A stretch of 64,000 nt of DNA from JAAURS01 sp044923475 (lineage in GTDB: Bacteria; Cyanobacteriota; Cyanobacteriia; Thermosynechococcales; Thermosynechococcaceae): the NCBI RefSeq assembly GCF_044923475.1, contig NZ_CP137338.1, positions 3,844,001 to 3,908,000 on the forward strand, written 5' to 3'. Shown piece after piece: positions 42,966-52,983 of the stretch. The position numbers and the translations under genes are program-made. Each line of letters begins with the position of its first letter. Positions within the stretch are counted from its first letter, which is position 1. Under the pieces are notes generated by a model, which saw nothing but the letters and a program-made list of their open reading frames with translations, was not told where the DNA came from and made no database searches.

Positions 42966-44167
42966 CGGTTATTTACCTAGACAACAACGCCACCACCAAG
43001 GTCGATCCGGAAGTGGTTCGAGCAATGCTTCCATTCCTCACGGAGTTCTACGGCAACCCGTCCTCCATGCATACCTTTGGTGGCCAAGTGGGCAAAGCAG
43101 TCAAAACCGCACGATCGCAGGTCGCCCAACTCCTCGGCGCAGAGGACTCGGAGATTGTCTTCACCAGTTGCGGCACCGAGGGCAACAATACCGCCATTCG
43201 CGCTGCGATCGCCGCCCAACCCGACCGCAAACACATCATCACCACGGCAGTAGAACACCCCGCAGTGTTGAACGTGTACAAGCAGCTCGAAAAGCAAGGC
43301 TACACCGTCACCTACCTCTCGGTGGATGGCAAAGGTCAGCTCGACCTCATGGAACTCGAAGCGTCCCTGACGGGCAATACCGCCTTAGTTTCCACCATGT
43401 ACGCCAACAACGAAACGGGGGTTGTCTTCCCCGTGGAGCGAGTGGGACAACTGGCCAAGGAATACGGTGCCGCCTTCCATGTGGATGCCGTCCAGGTCGC
43501 GGGGAAACTTCCCCTCGACATGAAGACCAGCACCATCGACCTGCTGACCATTTCCGGCCACAAGCTCCATGCTCCCAAGGGCATCGGCGCGCTCTACGTG
43601 CGTCGCGGGTTCCGCTTCCGTCCCTTCCTGCTGGGCGGTCACCAAGAACGCGGTCGTCGGGCTGGAACGGAAAATGTTCCTGGCATTGTGGCCTTGGGCA
43701 AAGCTGCCGAGCTGGAATCCCTGCACATGAAAGAAGCCATCGCGCGGGAACGCCAACTGCGCGATCGCCTAGAGCAAAGCCTTCTCAAGGCCATTCCCGA
43801 TTGCGAAGTCAACGGCGATCGCAAGCAGCGCCTGCCCAATACCACCAACATCGGCTTCAAGTACATCGAAGGCGAAGCTATCCTGCTCTCCCTCAACCAG
43901 TACGGGATCTGCGCCTCCTCTGGCTCCGCCTGCACTTCAGGATCGTTAGAACCCTCCCATGTGCTGCGGGCCATGGGTTTGCCCTACACCATCCTGCACG
44001 GCTCCATCCGCTTCAGCCTGTCCCGGTACACCACCGAAGCCGAAGTCGATCGCGTCCTCGCCGTGATGCCGGGGATTGTGGAACGCCTGCGCGCCCTCTC
44101 CCCCTTCAACAGCGACGCCTCCGACTGGCTCCAAGGCCGCGAAGAAGCCGTCCTCGCCACTCGCTAA
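42962..44167 (+). CDS. nifS: NifS, cysteine desulfurase
   Basis: A 401-residue PLP enzyme that mobilises sulfur from cysteine for Fe-S assembly on NifU. The PLP lysine is in TISGHKLHAPKG, HVDAVQVAGK is nearby, and the catalytic cysteine is in SSGSACTSGSLEPSHVL. NifP, on the divergent arm, would provide extra cysteine. Start overlaps fdxN by 4 nt. Confidence 0.97.
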   Translation: MTVIYLDNNATTKVDPEVVRAMLPFLTEFYGNPSSMHTFGGQVGKAVKTARSQVAQLLGAEDSEIVFTSCGTEGNNTAIRAAIAAQPDRKHIITTAVEHPAVLNVYKQLEKQGYTVTYLSVDGKGQLDLMELEASLTGNTALVSTMYANNETGVVFPVERVGQLAKEYGAAFHVDAVQVAGKLPLDMKTSTIDLLTISGHKLHAPKGIGALYVRRGFRFRPFLLGGHQERGRRAGTENVPGIVALGKAAELESLHMKEAIARERQLRDRLEQSLLKAIPDCEVNGDRKQRLPNTTNIGFKYIEGEAILLSLNQYGICASSGSACTSGSLEPSHVLRAMGLPYTILHGSIRFSLSRYTTEAEVDRVLAVMPGIVERLRALSPFNSDASDWLQGREEAVLATR

Positions 44168-44209
44168 CTTCCCCATCTTTTGCACCCCTTTATCCTTAGG
44201 AACACGGCC

Positions 44210-45100
44210 ATGTGGGACTACACCGAAAAAGTACTAGACCTCTTCTATAACCCCCAAAACCAGGGCGCTATCGAAGACCCGCAAGAATCGGGCATTGCCG
44301 TGGTCTACGGCGAAGTGGGCAGCATTGCCTGCGGAGATGCCCTCAGACTTCACCTCAAAATCGAGGTGGAAGCCGACAAAATCCTCGACTCCCGCTTTCA
44401 GACCTTCGGCTGCACCAGTGCGATCGCCTCTTCTTCGGCCCTGACGGAGCTGATCAAGGGACTGACCCTGGACGAAGCCCTCAAAGTCACCAATAAAGAG
44501 ATTGCCGATTACCTCGGCGGTCTGCCGGAAGCCAAAATGCACTGCTCCGTCATGGGCCAAGAAGCCCTCGAAGCCGCCATTTATAAATATCGCGGCATTG
44601 AAGTGGAAGCCCACGACGAAGACGAAGGCGCGTTGCTCTGCTCCTGCTTTGGCATTACCGATGCCAAAATCCGTCGGGCCATCATCGAGAACAACCTGAC
44701 GACCGCAGAACAAGTTACCAACTACGTCAAAGCCGGGGGCGGCTGCGGCACCTGTCTCGCTGATATCGAAGACTTGATTGCGGCGGTTCAGGAGGAAACT
44801 GCGGCCACTGCGACCAGAGTCGCGGCTGAAATTTCCATTGCTCAACAGCGCGCCCAACAACCCCTGACCAACCTCCAGAAAATCTCCCTGATTCAGGAAG
44901 TCCTCCAAGAGGTGCGTCCCGTGCTCCTCGCCGATGGCGGCGATGTCGAACTCTATGACGTCGATGGCGATCGCGTCAAGGTCGTCCTCAAGGGTGCTTG
45001 CGGCTCCTGTAGCAGCAGCACGGACACCCTCAAATACGCCATTGAAACCAAATTGCAAGAACGAGTATTACCCACACTCCAAGTAGAGGCTGTGATATGA
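44210..45100 (+). CDS. nifU: NifU, Fe-S cluster scaffold
   Basis: A 296-residue three-domain NifU. The N-terminal IscU-like part has VYGEVGSIACGDALRLHL and FGCTSAIASSSALTEL; the central 2Fe-2S domain has LCSCFGITDAKI and GGGCGTCLADI; the C-terminal NifU-like domain has GACGSCSSS. Clusters built here go to NifH and NifB. The ATG at 44210 is selected over an upstream TTG because MWDYTEKVLDLFYNP is the family start. Confidence 0.97.
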   Translation: MWDYTEKVLDLFYNPQNQGAIEDPQESGIAVVYGEVGSIACGDALRLHLKIEVEADKILDSRFQTFGCTSAIASSSALTELIKGLTLDEALKVTNKEIADYLGGLPEAKMHCSVMGQEALEAAIYKYRGIEVEAHDEDEGALLCSCFGITDAKIRRAIIENNLTTAEQVTNYVKAGGGCGTCLADIEDLIAAVQEETAATATRVAAEISIAQQRAQQPLTNLQKISLIQEVLQEVRPVLLADGGDVELYDVDGDRVKVVLKGACGSCSSSTDTLKYAIETKLQERVLPTLQVEAVI

Positions 45101-45145
45101 ACGCCATTCAACAGAAGCTGACCGTTGAGCGATCGCCGCCCAACC

Positions 45146-45200
45146 CAATTCGGGAGGGACTGCAACACTGTCCTACCCGCTGCCAACCTATCCCGAATTG
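45146..45200 (+). other. nifU-nifH intercistronic stem-loop
   Basis: CAATTCGGGA (45146-45155) and TCCCGAATTG (45191-45200) form a perfect 10-bp stem enclosing a second, partly paired segment (GGGAC near 45156 with GTCC near 45170). It lies 36 nt before the nifH start, placed to stabilise or process the nifH messenger. Confidence 0.6.
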
Positions 45201-45235
45201 ATTGAACCCTCTCAACACCTCTAAGGAGAAAATCC

Positions 45236-46132
45236 ATGACTGACGAAAACATTAGACAGATAGCCTTCTACGGCAAAGGTGGGATTGGTAAATCCACCAC
45301 CTCGCAAAACACGATCGCGGGGATGGCTGAACTCGGTCAGCGCGTCATGATCGTGGGTTGCGACCCTAAAGCAGATTCCACCCGCTTGATGCTCCACAGC
45401 AAAGCTCAAACCACCATTCTCCACCTCGCAGCCGAACGCGGCGCAGTGGAAGATTTAGAACTGGACGAAGTGCTGTTGACCGGATATCGCGATGTACGCT
45501 GCGTTGAGTCCGGCGGTCCCGAACCCGGCGTCGGTTGCGCGGGACGAGGCATCATCACCGCCATCAACTTCCTAGAAGAAGAAGGCGCTTATGAAGACCT
45601 CGACTTTGTATCCTATGACGTATTGGGCGACGTGGTTTGCGGCGGGTTTGCCATGCCTATCCGGGAAGGCAAAGCCCAAGAAATCTACATCGTCACCTCT
45701 GGCGAAATGATGGCCATGTACGCGGCCAACAACATCGCACGGGGCGTTCTCAAGTACGCTCACTCCGGCGGTGTGCGTCTCGGCGGTTTGATCTGCAACA
45801 GCCGTAAGGTCGATCGGGAACTCGAACTAATCGAAACCCTCGCCAAGCGGTTGAACACGCAAATGCTGCACTTTGTGCCTCGCGACAACGTGGTTCAACA
45901 CGCAGAACTGCGCCGGATGACGGTGATCGAGTACGCCCCCGATAGCCAACAGGCCGAAGAGTACCGCACCCTTGCCAAGAAGATCATCGACAACAAGAAC
46001 CTCACCATCCCGACTCCTATCACGATGGACGAACTGGAAGATCTGTTGGTCGAATTCGGTATTCTCGGCGGCGAAGAAGAGTACCAAAAGGCCATTCAAG
46101 AAGGCACCAAAGCTCCCGCTGGCGTTGTCTAG
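45236..46132 (+). CDS. nifH: NifH, nitrogenase iron protein
   Basis: A 298-residue nitrogenase reductase that delivers electrons to NifDK with ATP hydrolysis. P-loop FYGKGGIGKST near residues 10-20; 4Fe-4S ligands in PGVGCAGRGI and GDVVCGGFAMP. The arginine after the first ligand is the target of ADP-ribosylation where that control exists. AAGGAG precedes the ATG. Confidence 0.98.
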   Translation: MTDENIRQIAFYGKGGIGKSTTSQNTIAGMAELGQRVMIVGCDPKADSTRLMLHSKAQTTILHLAAERGAVEDLELDEVLLTGYRDVRCVESGGPEPGVGCAGRGIITAINFLEEEGAYEDLDFVSYDVLGDVVCGGFAMPIREGKAQEIYIVTSGEMMAMYAANNIARGVLKYAHSGGVRLGGLICNSRKVDRELELIETLAKRLNTQMLHFVPRDNVVQHAELRRMTVIEYAPDSQQAEEYRTLAKKIIDNKNLTIPTPITMDELEDLLVEFGILGGEEEYQKAIQEGTKAPAGVV

Positions 46133-46167
46133 CGGCGGCAGGCGAATTGCGCCCCCTTGATGCCTTT

Positions 46168-46244
46168 AGAAGGGGGGATAGGCAACGGGCGATCGGTGCT
46201 CTGATCGACAACCGCTTATCCCCTCTGCCCAATCCCCCCTTTCT
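46168..46244 (+). other. nifH-nifD intercistronic inverted repeat
   Basis: The arms 46168-46184 and 46226-46244 (AGAAGGGGGGATAGGCA versus TGCCCAATCCCCCCTTTCT) form a long imperfect stem 30 nt before nifD. Such structures often lead to differential nifH and nifDK messenger levels. The G/C-run style recalls the repeats elsewhere in the window. Confidence 0.6.
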
Positions 46245-46273
46245 AACCCCTATCTCGATGATGAGAGGAAACT

Positions 46274-47761
46274 ATGACCTACACAGAAGACAAACCCGAC
46301 ATGGCTGAGGTAGACAAAAAACAGCTCATCCAAGATGTCTTGGAAGTCTATCCCGAAAAAGCGCAGAAAAAACGGGCCAAACACCTCAACGTATTCGAAG
46401 AAGGCAAATCCGACTGCGGCGTCAAATCTAACATCAAATCCGTCCCCGGTTCCATGACCACCCGTGGCTGTGCCTATGCAGGGTCTAAGGGTGTGGTCTG
46501 GGGTCCAATCAAAGACATGATTCACATCAGCCACGGCCCCGTAGGCTGCGGTTATTATTCCTGGTCTGGACGCCGCAACTACTACATCGGTACCACAGGC
46601 ATCGACTCCTTTGGCACCATGCAGTTTACTTCGGATTTCCAAGAACGAGATATTGTGTTCGGTGGCGACAAAAAGCTCGCCAAACTGATTACCGAACTCG
46701 ACGAACTTTTCCCCCTCAACCGAGGCGTGTCCATCCAGTCTGAATGCCCCATCGGGCTGATTGGGGACGACATCGAAGCGGTTGCCAAGAAAGCAGCCAA
46801 AGAAATTGGCAAAACCGTGGTTCCAGTGCGTTGTGAAGGCTTCCGGGGCGTGTCTCAATCCCTCGGACACCACATTGCCAACGATGCCGTACGGGATTGG
46901 GTTTTCCCCCAATACGACAAGGAAAAGAAAGCAGGCAACATTCCCGATGGCACCGAGTACGATGTTGCCATCATCGGCGACTACAACATCGGCGGAGATG
47001 CCTGGTCGAGCCGGATTCTTTTGGAAGAAATTGGGTTGCGGGTTGTCGCCCAATGGTCTGGAGATGGCACGCTCCATGAAATGGTCAACACGCCATCGGT
47101 GAAGCTGAACCTGGTTCACTGCTACCGCTCGATGAACTACATCTCCCGCCACATGGAAGAAACCTACGGAATTCCTTGGCTGGAATACAACTTCTTTGGG
47201 CCGACGCAAATCGCTGAATCCCTCAGAACGATCGCCGCTCGGTTTGACGAAACGATCCAAGCCAAAGCGGAGGAAGTCATCGCCAAGTACGAAGCTCAAA
47301 CCCAGGCTGTCATTGAAAAATATCGCCCTCGACTAGAAGGCAAAACCGTGGCGCTGATGGTGGGCGGTCTGCGTCCTCGCCACGTCGTTCCGGCCTTTTA
47401 CGACTTGGGCATGAAGCTGATTGGCACTGGGTACGAATTCGGTCACAACGATGACTACAAACGTACCACTCACTATGTGGAAGACGGCACGTTGATCTAC
47501 GACGACGTTTCGGCTTACGAGTTTGAGGAGTTCATTAAAGAACTGAAGCCCGACCTAGTGGCTTCTGGCATTAAAGAAAAGTACGTCTTCCAAAAGATGG
47601 CGTTACCGTTCCGCCAAATGCACTCCTGGGATTACTCCGGTCCCTATCACGGCTATGACGGCTTTGCGATCTTCGCCCGTGACATGGATCTCGCCCTCAA
47701 CAGCCCGACTTGGGGTCTGATTGGAGCACCGTGGAAAAAAGCAGAGGTCGCCACTGCGTGA
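46274..47761 (+). CDS. nifD: NifD, MoFe protein alpha subunit
   Basis: A 495-residue alpha subunit. P-cluster ligand regions are SMTTRGCAYAG, HGPVGCGYYSWSGRRNYYIG and SECPIGLIGDDIEAV; the FeMo-co His ligand region is QMHSWDYSGPYHGYDGFAIF. It is uninterrupted, so no excision element is present here. GAGAGG precedes the ATG. Confidence 0.98.
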   Translation: MTYTEDKPDMAEVDKKQLIQDVLEVYPEKAQKKRAKHLNVFEEGKSDCGVKSNIKSVPGSMTTRGCAYAGSKGVVWGPIKDMIHISHGPVGCGYYSWSGRRNYYIGTTGIDSFGTMQFTSDFQERDIVFGGDKKLAKLITELDELFPLNRGVSIQSECPIGLIGDDIEAVAKKAAKEIGKTVVPVRCEGFRGVSQSLGHHIANDAVRDWVFPQYDKEKKAGNIPDGTEYDVAIIGDYNIGGDAWSSRILLEEIGLRVVAQWSGDGTLHEMVNTPSVKLNLVHCYRSMNYISRHMEETYGIPWLEYNFFGPTQIAESLRTIAARFDETIQAKAEEVIAKYEAQTQAVIEKYRPRLEGKTVALMVGGLRPRHVVPAFYDLGMKLIGTGYEFGHNDDYKRTTHYVEDGTLIYDDVSAYEFEEFIKELKPDLVASGIKEKYVFQKMALPFRQMHSWDYSGPYHGYDGFAIFARDMDLALNSPTWGLIGAPWKKAEVATA

Positions 47762-47876
47762 GACACAACGCGATGGGGGGATAGGGGCATGGGGTCGCGG
47801 AGTAATGAGAACCCCTGCTCCCCTCTTCCCCGCCTCTCTGCCCCTCCTTCCCTCATAACCTTTGGAGAATAAGATC

Positions 47877-49415
47877 ATGGCTCAAAATAATATCGATCGA
47901 ATCAAAGACCACGCGGAACTGTTTCACCAGGATGAGTATCAAGATCTGTTTGCAGGTAAGAAACAGTTTGAAGGCGGACACGACCCCGACCTAGTGGCCC
48001 AGACGGCTGAATGGACCAAGAGCTGGGAATATCGCGAAAAGAACTTTGCCCGCGAAGCCCTGACGGTCAATCCGGCAAAAGCCTGTCAGCCCCTCGGCGC
48101 AATTCTTGCAGCGGTTGGGTTTGAAGGAACACTGCCCTTCGTTCACGGCTCCCAAGGTTGCGTGGCCTACTTCCGCAGCCACTTTACCCGCCACTTCAAA
48201 GAACCCTTCTCGGTAGTTTCTTCTTCGATGACGGAAGATGCGGCAGTGTTCGGCGGTCAAAACAACTTGATTGACGGTTTAGCCAACAGCTACAGCCTCT
48301 ACAAGCCCAAAATGATTGCCATCTGCACCACCTGCATGGCTGAAGTCATTGGGGATGACCTCCAAGCCTTTATCACCAATGCCAAAGCCGCCGGATCGGT
48401 GCCGGAAGAATTCCCCGTGCCCTATGCCCATACGCCCAGTTTTGTCGGTTCCCACATCACGGGCTACGACAACATGATGAAGGGCATTCTGAGCAACTTG
48501 ACCAAAAACCAGAAAGCTGAAACCACCAACGGCAAAATCAACTTTATTCCTGGCTTTGAAACCTACATTGGTAACCTGCGGGAAATTAAGCGGATTGCAT
48601 CTTTGGTGGGCGTCGATTACACCCTGCTCGCAGATAACTCGGACTACCTAGACTCTCCCAACACGGGCGAGTACAACATGTATCCCGGCGGCACGCCGTT
48701 GGAAGCAGCAGCAGACTCCATCAATGCCGAAGCGACGATCGCCTTCCAGTCCTACTCCACCACCAAGACCCGCGAGTATATCGAGAAGGATTGGCAGCAG
48801 CCTACCTCCGTGGTCCGTCCGGTGGGCATTCGCGGCACCGATGAGTTTCTGATTAAGCTCTCTGCTCTGACGGGTAAACCCATTCCCAAAGAGCTGGAGG
48901 AAGAAAGAGGTCGCGCGGTGGATGCGCTCACTGACTCCCAGGCTTGGCTGCACGGCAAGAAAGTTGCCATGTACGGCGACCCGGATTTGGTCATCGGACT
49001 GACTCAGTTCCTCTTGGAAATTGGTGCAGAACCCACTCATATTGTGGTCACCAATAGCAACGAAGTGTTTGAAGCCGAATTGCGAGCCTTGTTAGATTCC
49101 AGTCCCTTTGGGGCGGGCGCGACCATCTGGGGCGGCAAGGATCTGTGGCACCTGCGATCGCTCCTGTTCACGGAACCCGTTGACTTGCTCATCGGCAACT
49201 CCTACGGCAAGTACCTCTGGCGCGATACCCACACGCCCCTCGTGCGGATTGGCTACCCGATCTTCGATCGCCACCACCTGCACCGCTATGCCACTTACGG
49301 ATATCAAGGCGCGATTAACTTGCTCAACTGGATTGTGAATACGCTCCTCGACGAGTTAGATCGCAACACGATTATCCCTGCCAAGACCGATATCTCCTAC
49401 GACTTGATTCGCTAG
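47877..49415 (+). CDS. nifK: NifK, MoFe protein beta subunit
   Basis: A 512-residue beta subunit. P-cluster ligands lie in NPAKACQPLGA, HGSQGCVAYFRSHFTRHF and ICTTCMAEVIGDDL. GGAG lies upstream of the ATG at 47877; an in-frame codon five residues earlier is less likely. The 115-nt gap after nifD has G- and C-rich runs but no clear hairpin. Confidence 0.98.
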   Translation: MAQNNIDRIKDHAELFHQDEYQDLFAGKKQFEGGHDPDLVAQTAEWTKSWEYREKNFAREALTVNPAKACQPLGAILAAVGFEGTLPFVHGSQGCVAYFRSHFTRHFKEPFSVVSSSMTEDAAVFGGQNNLIDGLANSYSLYKPKMIAICTTCMAEVIGDDLQAFITNAKAAGSVPEEFPVPYAHTPSFVGSHITGYDNMMKGILSNLTKNQKAETTNGKINFIPGFETYIGNLREIKRIASLVGVDYTLLADNSDYLDSPNTGEYNMYPGGTPLEAAADSINAEATIAFQSYSTTKTREYIEKDWQQPTSVVRPVGIRGTDEFLIKLSALTGKPIPKELEEERGRAVDALTDSQAWLHGKKVAMYGDPDLVIGLTQFLLEIGAEPTHIVVTNSNEVFEAELRALLDSSPFGAGATIWGGKDLWHLRSLLFTEPVDLLIGNSYGKYLWRDTHTPLVRIGYPIFDRHHLHRYATYGYQGAINLLNWIVNTLLDELDRNTIIPAKTDISYDLIR

Positions 49416-49471
49416 ATCCTCCCCGTAGGGTGGGCGCTGCCCACCCTACCCACTCCTCACAGGTGATTCCC

Positions 49472-49786
49472 ATGGCTACTGCAACCCACGACCATTCCCA
49501 TTCCTTTATTCCGAGAGAGCCTTCCGACAATAAGCTGTTAGCTCCCCTGCGGCGATGGGTGGATGGAATTGAAGTGGGCGATCGCCGTTTTGCTCACCTG
49601 CTCTGTAAAATCATTCCCTGCCAATGCGCCTTCGAGCGAGACATTTCTCTCTTTGGGCGCAAGTATCACATCCCCGCCCTGTGCAAACTCAACCCGCTCT
49701 ACTACGAAACCATTGGACTCCGGTTCAGAGCCTTGAGCTACCTCACGGATGTCTGCGGCGAAGATGTCACCTGCTACATTTGCTGA
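49472..49786 (+). CDS. Mo-dependent nitrogenase C-terminal domain protein
   Basis: A 104-residue protein of the Mo-nitro_C family, usually found beside nif genes in cyanobacteria. The core is FAHLLCKIIPCQCAFERDIS and YHIPALCKLNPLYYE, with a final CYIC. The many cysteines could bind a metal; no function is established. AGGTGA precedes the ATG. It separates nifK and nifE. Confidence 0.88.
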   Translation: MATATHDHSHSFIPREPSDNKLLAPLRRWVDGIEVGDRRFAHLLCKIIPCQCAFERDISLFGRKYHIPALCKLNPLYYETIGLRFRALSYLTDVCGEDVTCYIC

Positions 49787-49846
49787 TTTTTCTCGAACCA
49801 TTTGGTTGGACGTTCCCCTCTACTTCCTTTATTTGGGACATGAGCC

Positions 49847-51229
49847 ATGAAAATCACCCAGGGCAAAATCAACGAACTCCTCAGCGAGTCGGCCTGCGAA
49901 CACAATCATAAAAAAGAAGGCAAGGGCAAAAATAAATCCTGCACCCAGGTGGCTCAACCCGGTGCAGCTCAAGGGGGATGCGCCTTCGATGGCTCCACGA
50001 TCGCCCTCGTGCCCATCACCGATGCCGCCCATCTGGTTCACGGCCCGATCGCCTGTGCGGGCAACTCCTGGGGTAGCCGGGGTAGCTTATCCTCCGGCCC
50101 CATGCTCTACAAAATGGGATTCACCACCGATATTACCGAAAACGACGTCATTTTTGGGGGTGAAAAGCGGCTGTACAAGGCCATCCAGGAAGTCCACCAG
50201 CGCTACAGCCCTGCTGCGGTTTTTGTCTACGCCACCTGCGTCACGGCCTTGATTGGCGACGATCTAGATGCCGTCTGCCAGAAAGCTGCCGAGAAAACTG
50301 GGATTCCAGTCATTCCAGTCAACTCTCCTGGGTTTATTGGCAGTAAAAACCTGGGGAATCGAGTGGGCGGCGAAAGCTTGCTGGAGTACGTCGTGGGCAC
50401 GGTAGAACCGGAAACCACTACCCCCTACGACATTAATCTCATCGGTGAGTACAACATTGCTGGCGAACTCTGGGGCGTGTTGCCCTTGTTTGAGAAGCTA
50501 GGCATTCGCGTCCTCGCCAAAATTACCGGAGACGGTCGCTACAAAGATATCTGCACGTCCCACCGCGCCAAACTCAACGTGATGATCTGCTCCAAAGCGC
50601 TGATCAACATGGCCCGGAAGATGGAAGAGCGCTACGGTATTCCCTACATTGAAGAATCCTTCTACGGCGTGGAAGATATCAACCGCTGTCTCCGCAACAT
50701 TGCCCTGAAACTGGGCGACTCCGAGTTCCAAGCGCGAGTTGAAGATCTGATTCGGAATGAAACTGCAAAATTAGATCGAGAATTAGCCTCCTACCGCGCC
50801 CGTCTCAAAGGTAAGCGGGTCGTACTCTACACCGGGGGCGTCAAAAGCTGGTCGATTATTTCCGCCGCCAAAGATTTAGGTATGGAAGTCGTCGCCACCA
50901 GTACCAAGAAGAGTACCGAAGAAGATAAAGCCCGGATTCGGGAATTGCTGGGGGCCGACGGCATCATGATGGAAAAGGGCAATGCCCAGGAACTGCTGCG
51001 GGTGATCGATAAAACCAAAGCCGACATGTTGATTGCGGGCGGGCGCAACCAATACACCGCCCTCAAAGCTCGGATTCCCTTTTTAGATATCAACCAGGAA
51101 CGCCACCATCCCTACGCCGGATACGTCGGCATGGTGGAAATGGCCCGCGAACTGGATGAAGCGCTCTACAGCCCCGTCTGGGCTCAAGTGCGTTCGGCTG
51201 CCCCTTGGGATCTAGAGGAGGCTGTGTAA
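49847..51229 (+). CDS. nifE: NifE, FeMo-co assembly scaffold subunit
   Basis: A 460-residue NifD paralogue. With NifN it forms the scaffold where NifB-co matures to FeMo-co. Ligand regions are QPGAAQGGCAFDG, HGPIACAGNSWGSRG and VYATCVTALIGDDL. nifN starts within the stop codon (TAATG). Confidence 0.96.
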   Translation: MKITQGKINELLSESACEHNHKKEGKGKNKSCTQVAQPGAAQGGCAFDGSTIALVPITDAAHLVHGPIACAGNSWGSRGSLSSGPMLYKMGFTTDITENDVIFGGEKRLYKAIQEVHQRYSPAAVFVYATCVTALIGDDLDAVCQKAAEKTGIPVIPVNSPGFIGSKNLGNRVGGESLLEYVVGTVEPETTTPYDINLIGEYNIAGELWGVLPLFEKLGIRVLAKITGDGRYKDICTSHRAKLNVMICSKALINMARKMEERYGIPYIEESFYGVEDINRCLRNIALKLGDSEFQARVEDLIRNETAKLDRELASYRARLKGKRVVLYTGGVKSWSIISAAKDLGMEVVATSTKKSTEEDKARIRELLGADGIMMEKGNAQELLRVIDKTKADMLIAGGRNQYTALKARIPFLDINQERHHPYAGYVGMVEMARELDEALYSPVWAQVRSAAPWDLEEAV

Positions 51230-52533
51230 TGGCGACCGTAAACCTACCGAAGAAATCCGTTGCGGTAAATCCGCTCAAGCAGAGTCAGCCCCTCGGCGCG
51301 GCCCTGGCGTTCCTGGGACTGAAAGGCATGATGCCCCTGTTCCACGGCTCTCAAGGCTGTACGGCCTTTGCCAAGGTAATGCTGGTGCGCCACTTCCGCG
51401 AAGCCATTCCTCTCTCCACCACCGCAATGACGGAAGTGAGTACCATCCTGGGGGGCGAAGACAATGTGGAACAGGCAATTCTCACCCTGGTGGAAAAATC
51501 CAAGCCGGAAATCATCGGCCTTTGTAGCACGGGATTGACGGAAACGCGGGGCGACGACATGGAAGGCATCCTGCGCCAAATCCGCAAGCGCCACCCCGAA
51601 CTCCACGACTTGCCCATTGTGTTTGTCTCTACCCCCGACTACCGAGGCGCGCTCCAGGATGGGTTTGCCGCAGCGGTGGAAAGTATCGTGCGGGAGTTAC
51701 CCATCGCCGGAGAAGTGCGTTCCGACCAGGTAAATCTGCTGGTCAGTTCGGCCTTCACACCGGGCGACGTGCAGGAACTCAAGGATATTCTGGCGGCCTT
51801 TGGGTTAACGGCGATCGCCGTTCCCGATCTCTCGGCATCCCTGGATGGACATCTGGAGGATGCTTCCAGTGCGGTCACGAGCGGCGGTACCACCCGCGCC
51901 GAGCTGCGGGAAATGGGCAGTTCCGTCTACACCCTCGCCATCGGCGAGAGTATGCGGGGGGCGGCTCAAATTCTGCAAGATCGCTTCAAAATTCCCTTTG
52001 AGGTGATTCCCCATCTCAGTGGCCTGGGTGCAGTCGATGAGTTCTTGCAGGGACTGTCGGATCTGAGCGGTGTGGCTGTCCCCGCCCAGTATCGCCGTCA
52101 GCGCCGCCAGTTGCAGGATGCCATGCTGGATACCCACTTCTACTTCGGTCGCAAGCAGGTGGCTTTGGCGCTGGAGCCGGACTTGCTCTGGTCTACCACT
52201 CAGTTCTTGCAATTGATGGGGGCCGAGGTGCAGGCTGCGGTGACGACCACCAAATCACCACTGCTCCAGGATCTGCCTCTGGATTCCGTCACCATTGGCG
52301 ACCTGGAAGACTTCGAGCAACTGGCAGTTGGGGCCGATCTGTTGATTACCAACTCCAACGGCGCGGCGATCGCCCGCAAGCTGAAAATTCCTCTGTATCG
52401 CCAAGGCATTCCCGTCTTCGATCGGTTGGGGAACGGTTCGGCTTGCAAGGTGGGGTATCGCGGCACGATGCAGCTCTTGTTCGAGATCGGCAACTTGCTT
52501 TTAGAACAAGAGGAAGTTCGGGCCAAACACTAA
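51229..52533 (+). CDS. nifN: NifN, FeMo-co assembly scaffold subunit
   Basis: A 434-residue NifK paralogue, partner of NifE. KQSQPLGAALAFLG, HGSQGCTAFAKVMLVRHF and GLCSTGLTETRGDDM are the family regions. The start is the ATG sharing a base with the nifE stop, which couples the two products. 33 nt separate it from nifX. Confidence 0.96.
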   Translation: MATVNLPKKSVAVNPLKQSQPLGAALAFLGLKGMMPLFHGSQGCTAFAKVMLVRHFREAIPLSTTAMTEVSTILGGEDNVEQAILTLVEKSKPEIIGLCSTGLTETRGDDMEGILRQIRKRHPELHDLPIVFVSTPDYRGALQDGFAAAVESIVRELPIAGEVRSDQVNLLVSSAFTPGDVQELKDILAAFGLTAIAVPDLSASLDGHLEDASSAVTSGGTTRAELREMGSSVYTLAIGESMRGAAQILQDRFKIPFEVIPHLSGLGAVDEFLQGLSDLSGVAVPAQYRRQRRQLQDAMLDTHFYFGRKQVALALEPDLLWSTTQFLQLMGAEVQAAVTTTKSPLLQDLPLDSVTIGDLEDFEQLAVGADLLITNSNGAAIARKLKIPLYRQGIPVFDRLGNGSACKVGYRGTMQLLFEIGNLLLEQEEVRAKH

Positions 52534-52566
52534 GTTTTTTTTGGAACGACCGAGGAGGATTTACCC

Positions 52567-52983
52567 ATGAAAATTGCCTTTACGACGAGCGATCGCGTCC
52601 ACATCAACGCCCACTTTGGATGGGCGAAAAAGATCGACCTGTACGACGTGAGCGCCGAAGGGTACAAGTTTTTAGAAACCCTTACCTTTGAGGGCGACCT
52701 CAAGGAAGACGGCAACGAAGATAAGCTTCTACCCAAAATTGAAGCCCTCTACGGCTGCACCATCGTCTACGTGTCGGCCATTGGCGGAAGCGCCGCCGCA
52801 CGGTTGATTAAGAAAAAGATTACCCCCATCAAAGCCCAGTCCGAGGAACAAGAAATAACCGATATCTTGACCCGACTGGTGCAAACCCTGAAGGGCAATC
52901 CCCCGCCCTGGCTCCGCAAAGCCTTATTGCAAGCAAATTCTAGTTTTGACGATCTTGAAGTAGAGGAAGAAGTAACCGTATGA
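52567..52983 (+). CDS. nifX: NifX, FeMo-co precursor carrier
   Basis: A 138-residue NifX that binds NifB-co or a later FeMo-co precursor. FTTSDRVHINAHFGWAKKID opens the domain and CTIVYVSAIGGSAAARLIKK is typical. GAGGA precedes the ATG. It overlaps the next gene by 4 nt. Confidence 0.95.
   Translation: MKIAFTTSDRVHINAHFGWAKKIDLYDVSAEGYKFLETLTFEGDLKEDGNEDKLLPKIEALYGCTIVYVSAIGGSAAARLIKKKITPIKAQSEEQEITDILTRLVQTLKGNPPPWLRKALLQANSSFDDLEVEEEVTV

Noticed and set aside
43168..44199. 343-codon ORF overlapping nifS
   Set aside because: Arginine- and proline-rich out-of-frame translation of nifS.
45097..45201. 34-codon ORF starting in the nifU stop codon
   Set aside because: Although coupled by ATGA, it runs through the stem-loop and has no conserved look.
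45236..49415. Possible nifD or nifH excision element
   Set aside because: nifH, nifD and nifK are each uninterrupted and contiguous.
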